Origin: Spirochaetes bacterium ADurb.Bin110
GTDB lineage: Bacteria > Spirochaetota > Spirochaetia > Treponematales > Rectinemataceae
NCBI GenBank assembly: GCA_002070755.1
Contig: MWDY01000263.1
Span: 1 to 51,967 of the forward strand
Direction of reading: 5' to 3'
DNA length: 51,967 bases
The translations under genes and the position numbers were made by a program. Positions 45,889 through 51,967 of this stretch are shown here, piece by piece (the stretch's first letter is position 1; every line of letters starts with the position of its first letter). A model generated the notes under the pieces. That model worked only from the letters and a program-made list of their open reading frames with translations, had not been told where the DNA came from and did no database searches.

Positions 45889-47334
45889 ATGTCACTAAAC
45901 TGTGAAGAAATAGATCTCATTCTAAGCGAAGCTCCACTTGTTGGAACGAAAATTCAAAATGTCTATCAACCAACTTTTGATTCTCTAATATTGGAACTTT
46001 TTGGCAAAGGGATATTGACTAATTATTTTTTTAGCATCGCCCACAATGCATGCAGACTCCATCCATTAAGCACTCCAGCTCCCAAAAACGAGCGCCCCTT
46101 GCGCTTTATGGAATGTCTTCGCTCAAGAATTAGAGGAGGCACTATAGTACATGCAGCACAGATTGGCAAGGATCGCATTGTAAAAATCGATATTATCAGA
46201 GTAAATGAAGAAGGAGTTCCAGAAGAATCCTATCTATATGCAAGGTTATGGAGCGGAGCAGGAAATATCCTCTTAGTCTCTTCTGAAGGTATTATCATCG
46301 ATGCCCTAAGACGCCTTCCAGCTCGGAATGAAGTATCTCGAGCTACATTTGTATTGCCTCAGCAACTAGATTACAATAAGCAATCTTCTAAGCATTATGC
46401 AGTTCGCAACCTCGAAGGCGATGGTACATTCTGGAAGCGCGTAGAACAATTTTATGCCCAAAATGCTGACAATCTTTCTCGCTCTATCTTGCTCGCTCAA
46501 GCGCAAGACAAATACGAAAGAAAAAAGCTATCGATCGAGACGACATTGAATCACCTTGTTTTTAGACAAAAGGAGTATGAGCAAGCCGAGCGATTCCGCC
46601 AATTGGGAGATATTTTGTTAGCTGGATATTACACTGAGATACAAGGAAGAAAAGCATTTGCACATGCTTATGATTACTATGAGAATAAAGAGATTCTTAT
46701 CGAGATAAATCAAAATCTCAATCCTGCTAAGAATGCTGGCATTTATTACGAAAAATACCGAAAGGCTAAATCTAGCCTCGAAGAAATCCGTTCCGAAATT
46801 CAACATTGGGAGAAAAGTCTTAATCAATTGGACACTTGGCTTCATAAGCTTGAGAATGAGTCTAATCCATTGATCATAGCTAGAATACTGCGAAAAGGAG
46901 GAGCTGCTCGCTCAAAAGAGAAGCCTGCTTTCCCCTGTCAATACCTCGATTTTAAAGGCTGGAGGATTTTGATCGGTCGCTCAGGCAAAGAAAACGAGGA
47001 TATTCTGCGCCATATTGTGCGAGGTTCGGATCTATGGCTGCATGCAAGGGATTATGGCGGCTCCTATGTATTCATCAAAGCTAAGAAAAACAAATCGATT
47101 CCCCCAGAAGTACTCCAAGCTGCAGCAAAGCTTGCAATATATTACTCAAAAGCTCGAAAAAATTGTGGTGGCGATGTTCATACGACTTTTGTCAAAAATT
47201 TGCGAAAAGTAAAAGATGGACCAATAGGCCTGGTTATTCCCTATTTCGAGAAAAATTTATATATTACTTTTACAGAGGCTGAAGTAAAGGAGATTTTTCA
47301 AGAATATCAATCTAAAGAGGAGAACTCTATATGA
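45889..47334 (+). CDS. NFACT-family protein, RqcH-like
   Basis: A 481-residue homologue of Rqc2/RqcH, which binds stalled 50S-peptidyl-tRNA complexes and adds C-terminal alanine tails. An NFACT-N domain (1-200) includes the GKDR motif with D95-R96, matching the DR residues needed for tailing in RqcH. A coiled-coil middle (about 205-320, KYERKKLSIETTLNHLVFRQKEYEQAE; YEKYRKAKSSLEEIRSEIQHWEKSL) leads to an NFACT-R domain (about 355-470, GWRILIGRSGKENEDILRHIVRGSDLWLHARDYGGSYVFIK). It is shorter than B. subtilis RqcH (about 570). GGAG lies 7 bases before the ATG. The last codons overlap the next gene (ATGA), coupling it to an ABC importer. Confidence 0.9.
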   Translation: MSLNCEEIDLILSEAPLVGTKIQNVYQPTFDSLILELFGKGILTNYFFSIAHNACRLHPLSTPAPKNERPLRFMECLRSRIRGGTIVHAAQIGKDRIVKIDIIRVNEEGVPEESYLYARLWSGAGNILLVSSEGIIIDALRRLPARNEVSRATFVLPQQLDYNKQSSKHYAVRNLEGDGTFWKRVEQFYAQNADNLSRSILLAQAQDKYERKKLSIETTLNHLVFRQKEYEQAERFRQLGDILLAGYYTEIQGRKAFAHAYDYYENKEILIEINQNLNPAKNAGIYYEKYRKAKSSLEEIRSEIQHWEKSLNQLDTWLHKLENESNPLIIARILRKGGAARSKEKPAFPCQYLDFKGWRILIGRSGKENEDILRHIVRGSDLWLHARDYGGSYVFIKAKKNKSIPPEVLQAAAKLAIYYSKARKNCGGDVHTTFVKNLRKVKDGPIGLVIPYFEKNLYITFTEAEVKEIFQEYQSKEENSI

Positions 47335-48296
47335 AGCGATCTATGATTTTTCTGGTTGCCTTATTCTTGCTGCTGGCTAGTATTTCTAGTCTATATGCAT
47401 TGCCTAAAGATAAGATTGCAGTATCGGTTATTAGAGGCCCTTCTGGGTTGAGTAGTGTATGGATGATATCTGAACTTTCCAGAACAAGCCCCAATGAATT
47501 TGAATTCATATCGGTTGCAAGCGCTGACATGGTAGTCGCAAAACTTCTAAATGGAGAAATAGACGCTGGCGTTTTGCCTGTAAATGTAGCGGCTAAGCTC
47601 TACAATGCCGGAGCGCCCATTAGAGCTTTAGCAGTAGTGGGCAATGGTATGGTCAAATTTTTAACAACGGACACCAAAGTACAGAGCCTAGCTGATTGCA
47701 AAGGCAAGACGATCTACATTGCAGGACAAAAAGCCACCCCTGATTATATTTTCCAATTCCTATGCGCCCAAAAGGGCTTGCAAATAGAAAGAGATTACTC
47801 AGCAATTTATAGCCTTGCCTATCCTGAGATAGCAGCAGGGCTTGCAAGCGGAAAGATATCTTATGCTGTATTACCAGAACCTTTTGCAACTCAAGCGATT
47901 CTCAAGAATCCTGCAATAATAGCACCTATAGACATCACAAAGGAATGGCAGATTGCGACAAATCAGGCTGATTATCCAATGTCTCTCTTTGTCGCCAGAA
48001 AAGAACTAATTGAATCATATCCAGATAAAGCAAGAATCTTGCTTGATTCGTATCGCGCTTCTGTCCATAAGGCCATCGAGGATCCACAAATGATAGCAAA
48101 GCTTGCGGAGAATTTAGATCTAGGCGTTAGCGCTCAAGTGGCAATTATTGCTATCCCAAACTCCAATTTTGTCTTTATCGAAGCTTCTCAATCAATCCAA
48201 AGCATTGAGTCTTTGCTATCAATATTCTTGAAATTCGATCCTACAAGCGTTGGCGGTGTGTTGCCGAGCCGATCATTCTATGCGCAAATCAAGTGA
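47331..48296 (+). CDS. ABC transporter substrate-binding protein, NMT1/SsuA-like
   Basis: A 321-residue periplasmic binding protein: signal peptide MKRSMIFLVALFLLLASISSLYA, then KIAVSVIRGPSGLSSVWMISEL, LLNGEIDAGVLPVNVAAKLYNAG, LADCKGKTIYIAGQKATPDYIFQFL and GKISYAVLPEPFATQAIL, the layout of the NMT1/SsuA/TauA cluster-F type family. The ligand could be a sulfonate, a pyrimidine such as the thiamine precursor HMP, riboflavin or another small molecule; the sequence does not decide. AGAGGAG precedes the ATG. It starts within the stop of the NFACT gene and overlaps the permease gene by 17 bases. Confidence 0.85.
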   Translation: MKRSMIFLVALFLLLASISSLYALPKDKIAVSVIRGPSGLSSVWMISELSRTSPNEFEFISVASADMVVAKLLNGEIDAGVLPVNVAAKLYNAGAPIRALAVVGNGMVKFLTTDTKVQSLADCKGKTIYIAGQKATPDYIFQFLCAQKGLQIERDYSAIYSLAYPEIAAGLASGKISYAVLPEPFATQAILKNPAIIAPIDITKEWQIATNQADYPMSLFVARKELIESYPDKARILLDSYRASVHKAIEDPQMIAKLAENLDLGVSAQVAIIAIPNSNFVFIEASQSIQSIESLLSIFLKFDPTSVGGVLPSRSFYAQIK

Positions 48297-49077
48297 ACGC
48301 CGATTTATGCTGCTTAGATGGCAGCTATTGGGGATTATTTCGTTTCTCTTACTATGGGAGATAGGAGCTCTTTTTGTAAAAAGTGATATCATTCTGCCAG
48401 GCCCTGCTCAAGTTGCTAGAGCTCTTTATCAGCTTTTCGGAAACAATAAATTTTGGCTTTCCATAGGAGGCTCTTTCCTTAGGGTGCTCGAGGCGTTCAT
48501 TCTTAGCGATCTTTTAGGGCTTGCCACTGGCATAATAAGTGGCATAAAGCCACAAGCGCAGGCTTTCTTAAACCCATTTATTGTAGGAATGCGAGCAACA
48601 CCGGTTATGGCGTTGATATTAGTCGCTATGTTTTGGTTTCCGGCTTGGCAGGTGCCTGTTTTTAGCGCAATTCTTATGGCATTTCCTGTAATGCATACTT
48701 CGACAGAGGCAGGTGTGCATGCGGTAGACCAAAAGCTTCTTCAAATGTCGAACTTTTTCCATGTTCCTTCATCATTGGTCTTTTGGCGCCTTCGTTTGCC
48801 ATCTGCGCTTCCATATATCCTATCTGGAGCGAAAAATGCTTTGGGGCTCTCGTGGAAAGTAGTCGTTGCTGGAGAAGTCTTGAGTCAACCGCGCATGGCA
48901 TTGGGCACTGGTATGCAGGAGGCAAGACTTTCGATTGAAACAGCTGCGGTTTTTGCTTGGGCAATAATTACAATACTCCTTTGCGGTCTGAGCGAGTATT
49001 TATTCGGACTTCTAACAGATGGATTAAGTGCACGATTTCAACAGTCTTCTCAAGAAGAAAACCAGGATCTAGGCTGA
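48280..49077 (+). CDS. ABC transporter permease, SsuC/TauC-like
   Basis: A 265-residue inner-membrane permease of the BPD_transp_1 family with about six transmembrane segments, e.g. LLGIISFLLLWEIGALFV, ALILVAMFWFPAWQVPVFSAILMAFP and FAWAIITILLCGLSEYLFGLL. The EAA-type loop appears as ...LLQMSNFFHVPSSLVFWRLRLPSALPYILSGAKNALGLSWKVVVAGE, where the G and A-rich portion contacts the ATPase. I chose the ATG at 48280 because it keeps a short overlap with the binding-protein gene; 48307 (10 bases after that stop) is possible. Confidence 0.88.
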   Translation: MRKSSERRFMLLRWQLLGIISFLLLWEIGALFVKSDIILPGPAQVARALYQLFGNNKFWLSIGGSFLRVLEAFILSDLLGLATGIISGIKPQAQAFLNPFIVGMRATPVMALILVAMFWFPAWQVPVFSAILMAFPVMHTSTEAGVHAVDQKLLQMSNFFHVPSSLVFWRLRLPSALPYILSGAKNALGLSWKVVVAGEVLSQPRMALGTGMQEARLSIETAAVFAWAIITILLCGLSEYLFGLLTDGLSARFQQSSQEENQDLG

Positions 49078-49079
49078 CA

Positions 49080-49814
49080 ATGAATATCAAGATAGAAAAT
49101 CTAAGAAAAAGCTATGGATCTCTCAAAGTGCTCGAAGATGTAACCTTTTCTCTCGAAGAATCTTGTATAGCCTCAATTATAGGGCCTAGTGGCTGCGGAA
49201 AGACGACTATCCTCAATATAATGTCTGGAATTTCCCAGGCCGATAGCGGTTCCATAATTGGCATTGAAGGCCGCAAATTTTCCTATTGCTTTCAGGAGCC
49301 TAGGCTTCTCGGTTGGCTAAGCGCGGAAGATAACTTGCGATTCGCCTTGGGCTCTCTGTTCCAATCCTCTTCTAGAATAGGCTATATAGAATTGAGAATC
49401 GAGCGCTTTTTACAAGAAGCCGGACTTTGGGAATTTAGGAAATTCAAGCCTAGCCAATTATCGGGGGGAATGCAAAAAAGGCTTGCTTTGGCAAGGGCTT
49501 TTGCTTTTCCAGCTGATATGCTTCTTTTGGACGAGGCCTTCTCAGAGGTTGATCTAAGAAAAAAAATCGAGCTTATGGAGGATTTTCTCCATTTATGGAA
49601 AGATGAAAAGCCGACTGTTATCATTGTAACACACGACATTCACGATGCACTATATCTAGCTGATAAAGTGATCGTCTTAAGCCAGCGCCCTGCCCGGGTG
49701 GAGGGGATGATACAGATCGATATACCACATGAAAAAAGGACTTTTACTTCTTCAGAACTCTATAGATATGAAATAGAGCTATATCGTCTCTTGGGATTCG
49801 ATAGAAATATTTAA
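49080..49814 (+). CDS. ABC transporter ATP-binding protein, SsuB/TauB-like
   Basis: A 244-residue ATPase energising the importer. Walker A IGPSGCGKTT (about 34-43), Q-loop CFQEPRLLGW, signature QLSGGMQKRLALARA, Walker B MLLLDEAFSEVD and the switch histidine in VIIVTHDIHDALYLADKVIVLSQRP. The frame is open further upstream, but the ATG at 49080, 2 bases after the permease stop, gives the conserved start. The 3' end overlaps the convergent histidine kinase gene by 36 bases. Confidence 0.94.
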   Translation: MNIKIENLRKSYGSLKVLEDVTFSLEESCIASIIGPSGCGKTTILNIMSGISQADSGSIIGIEGRKFSYCFQEPRLLGWLSAEDNLRFALGSLFQSSSRIGYIELRIERFLQEAGLWEFRKFKPSQLSGGMQKRLALARAFAFPADMLLLDEAFSEVDLRKKIELMEDFLHLWKDEKPTVIIVTHDIHDALYLADKVIVLSQRPARVEGMIQIDIPHEKRTFTSSELYRYEIELYRLLGFDRNI

Positions 49815-51698
49815 AACATTATTACAACATTCAAGAAGAGTACGAGCATCGAATGGCTTGTGCAGTAAAGTAACGCCTTTGAATTGCTCAGTTTGATAGG
49901 ACTCATATCCAGTCATGAAAATGCATGCTTTCGCTTGACTATTTTTTTTCATCCTTTCCCATAATTCAGTTCCATATACGCCTGGCAGTACTATATCTGT
50001 GAGCAGAAGATCGAATTTGGTCCTTTCAGCTTGAAGAATAGCTTCTCCAGCGTTGATACAAGCATCAACAATAGCTCCTGCACTCTCTAGGATTCTTGTG
50101 CAGGCCTCCAATATTGATTCATCATCGTCAACAATAATAATATGCCTTCCTTTCAATATACTATTAGGCGGATTGATCATAGAGAGCAGAGAGTATTCTT
50201 TTTGGGCCATGGGGTTGGTAGTAGTATTGGTTCCCTTAAGGATAGGAAACCAGATCTTGATCGTGGTCCCCCTTCCCTTTTTGCTCTCAAGCGTAATATA
50301 GCCGCCATTCATTTCGACGAGAGATTTAACGATATATAATCCTAAGCCTGTTCCTTGATTTTGCGCTTTAGTTGTAAAAAAAGGCTCAAATACCCTCTTT
50401 ATATTCTGATTATCTATACCAGCTCCATTATCTTTAACTGCGATTAGAGCATAATCGCCTGGCTGTATCATGGCTTCTTTAGGATAACGCGCATCGTTTC
50501 CAAATTGGCTAAGCTGGATCGATATATGAGGATTCTCAGTCTTTTCTAGTGCATCTCTGGCATTCACAACAAGATTCAAAAGTATCTGTTCGAGATGCGA
50601 TATGTCCATGTTGACAACTAAGGACTCTTCGGGAAGGCTTAGGGTAAGACTTATGTTCTCAGGGATAAGCCTCTTTAGTATTTTATAGGTGTCGCCCATG
50701 ACTTCTCTCAGATCGATTGGAGCGGGCGAATAGGGCTTGTGCCTGGAAAAGCCCAATAGTTGTCGCGTAAGTCCAGAAGTCCTCTTAACAACTCTATCTA
50801 TTCCTCGAATATCTTCATGCGCGGGCGAATCATTGGGAATTTCGAGCTTTATCATTTCCAGAAAGCCCATTATAGAAGTCAAAAAATTATTTAGATCATG
50901 AGCAACACCACTTGTGAGCCGTCCTATCTCCTCTCTCTTCTGTGACTGAAACAATTCCTCCCTCAGCCTCCTAGATTCGGTGACATCCAAGAACTCACAT
51001 AGAATTTGTACACTGCTTCCCCCCTCCTGAAACCTAGAAAAGCTGCATATGAAATCGCGCGATCTTTGTTTGAGGCTATCCACAATTCTATCTGTTTGAA
51101 TCTCTCTCTGTAGAATATTATTTTCTTCAAGGCTTTCGATTATCTCTCTCCAGATCATATCATTGGGTAAGATATCCTTTACATTTTCAGCTCTTATTGG
51201 ATTGGAAAAGCTAGATTCAAATACTTTATTTCTCTCTAGGATTCTTCCTTCGATGTCGGTTATGCATCTCGCTGATAGACTATAAGCAAAGAGATTTCTA
51301 TATCGGTGTTCGCTATCTCTCAGTTTTTTTTCCATCGATGAATGGTAGAGCGCAGTTTCGACATTGGCGATAAGCTCTCGTTTAGAAAATGGCTTTACAA
51401 GAATGCCAAGAGGCTGCGCTTCCCGCAGTTTTGCTGAAATACTTGTAACGCCATGATCACTGACAACAAGGCAGTATAGGCCAGTCTGTCTATGTATCCG
51501 TATTGCAGCGTCAATTATTTCAGGTTGATTGTCTCCAATATCAATGATAAAAAGCTCATACTCGAGCCCATTAAGGTCCTTATATGCCTGCTCAATTTTT
51601 TCATAGATATTTACTTCTGCTAGCCCTTCTTGTTCTATACTCTTTGCGATATCTAACGCTATTAGAATGTCGGATTCAAGAATGGCAATTCTTGGCAT
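49779..51698 (-). CDS. Hybrid sensor histidine kinase: receiver-PAS-HisKA-HATPase-receiver
   Basis: A 639-residue cytoplasmic kinase. Residues 3-120 are a receiver (phosphorylatable D53 in FIIDIG, K102 in LVKPF) and residues about 128-240 a PAS domain (RYRNLFAYSLSARCITDIEGRILERNKVFESS). HisKA has H267 in GVAHDLNNFLTSI; HATPase has NLVVNARDALE, DNGAGID and GTGLGLYIVKSL. A C-terminal receiver (about 518-635) has D568 in LLLTDIVLPG. There is no transmembrane segment, so it senses something cytoplasmic or acts in a relay. GGGAGG lies 8 bases before the ATG at 51696-51698; a longer open frame upstream overlaps another gene and is rejected. No response regulator or phosphotransfer gene is in the window. 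Confidence 0.93.
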   Translation of the reverse strand: MPRIAILESDILIALDIAKSIEQEGLAEVNIYEKIEQAYKDLNGLEYELFIIDIGDNQPEIIDAAIRIHRQTGLYCLVVSDHGVTSISAKLREAQPLGILVKPFSKRELIANVETALYHSSMEKKLRDSEHRYRNLFAYSLSARCITDIEGRILERNKVFESSFSNPIRAENVKDILPNDMIWREIIESLEENNILQREIQTDRIVDSLKQRSRDFICSFSRFQEGGSSVQILCEFLDVTESRRLREELFQSQKREEIGRLTSGVAHDLNNFLTSIMGFLEMIKLEIPNDSPAHEDIRGIDRVVKRTSGLTRQLLGFSRHKPYSPAPIDLREVMGDTYKILKRLIPENISLTLSLPEESLVVNMDISHLEQILLNLVVNARDALEKTENPHISIQLSQFGNDARYPKEAMIQPGDYALIAVKDNGAGIDNQNIKRVFEPFFTTKAQNQGTGLGLYIVKSLVEMNGGYITLESKKGRGTTIKIWFPILKGTNTTTNPMAQKEYSLLSMINPPNSILKGRHIIIVDDDESILEACTRILESAGAIVDACINAGEAILQAERTKFDLLLTDIVLPGVYGTELWERMKKNSQAKACIFMTGYESYQTEQFKGVTLLHKPFDARTLLECCNNVLNISIESQETI

Positions 51699-51756
51699 CT
51701 TGCAGGCCTCCCTGCCTCCCTCTTGCTTTAGATCGATTGTCCATGGAAGAAGCTTT

Positions 51757-51967
51757 TCAAATAATTGTAGCACTATCGCTTGCAAACTCCAAATGGATAG
51801 TGCGTTCGAAATATCCGCTAAGCCTAGACTTGGCGGAAAATTCAAGGATAAATATCTTATTTTTTTGATCGAGTCGAAATTTGTTAACAGTGATAACATC
51901 GTTTTCACTAAGGCCTATTTCATCGGCTGCCTCTGCAGGGCATACCCATTGTACAGAATAGAGGCCC
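51757..51967 (-). CDS. C-terminal fragment of an unidentified protein, cut by window edge
   Basis: An open frame enters from the right edge and ends at a TGA at 51757-51759, giving the last 69 residues of a protein (VQWVCPAEAADEIGL; NKIFILEFSAKSRLSGYF; IHLEFASDSATII). Alternating strand-like segments suggest a small beta-rich domain. Too little is visible to name it. The kinase gene begins 58 bases downstream, so they may be co-transcribed. Confidence 0.6.
   Translation of the reverse strand, partial: GLYSVQWVCPAEAADEIGLSENDVITVNKFRLDQKNKIFILEFSAKSRLSGYFERTIHLEFASDSATII

Noticed and set aside
51699..51908. 70-codon N-terminal extension of the histidine kinase
   Set aside because: It overlaps the coding tail of the upstream gene in another frame, and a strong GGGAGG site supports the start at 51698.

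Overview
The window looks like chromosomal DNA of a spirochaete, probably a Treponema- or Rectinema-like member of the Spirochaetales. That placement is inferred from the general character of the proteins: many small lipoproteins with relaxed lipoboxes, predicted outer-membrane barrels, a RarA with a long C-terminal extension, and housekeeping genes of mixed affinity. Base composition is mid-40s % G+C by eye. I see no rRNA, tRNA, CRISPR array, insertion sequence, prophage gene or attachment site. Coding is dense: no gap between genes exceeds about 300 bases.

Layout. 1-5.1 kb (minus): envelope protein quality control and housekeeping (flavodoxin-like small protein, J-domain protein, SurA-like chaperone, NusB, methionine aminopeptidase, HtrA protease cut by the left edge). 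5.2-10.9 kb (minus): a glycolytic block gap-pgk and tpiA-secG, with cysK-cysE lying between the two halves. 11-18.1 kb: PBP1A, a FtsB/DivIC-like protein, and several unrecognised proteins including a zincin-like probable lipoprotein. 18.2-23.3 kb: barrel protein, lipoprotein, extended RarA, degenerate HAD-like protein. 23.4-28.5 kb: FolC, a DUF445 membrane protein, an SH3 lipoprotein, a barrel protein and a caspase-like lipoprotein. 28.6-31.9 kb: TM2 protein, AsnS, D,D-carboxypeptidase. 32-36.8 kb (minus): an oxidoreductase pair with several iron-sulfur clusters, followed by an Rrf2 regulator and an orphan TRAP binding protein. 37-43 kb: MurD, MEMO-like protein, a membrane protein with a degenerate GGDEF-like domain, RNase Z, a propeller lipoprotein. 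43-52 kb: SecA, an RqcH-type NFACT protein translationally linked to an ABC importer, a hybrid histidine kinase, and the tail of one more gene at the right edge.

Two themes stand out. First, at least seven genes that begin transcription units have a recognisable -10 hexamer only 6-10 bases before the start codon and no Shine-Dalgarno sequence, while genes inside operons usually have good ones. This points to frequent leaderless mRNAs, including those for secA, PBP1A and RNase Z. Second, the 32-36.8 kb locus pairs a DadA/SoxB-like FAD enzyme and a fused flavoprotein carrying four predicted Fe-S clusters with an IscR-like three-cysteine regulator and a solute-binding protein that has no permease nearby. 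It looks like an uncharacterised amine or amino-acid oxidation locus. Functions are assigned by motif reading alone; no searches were run.
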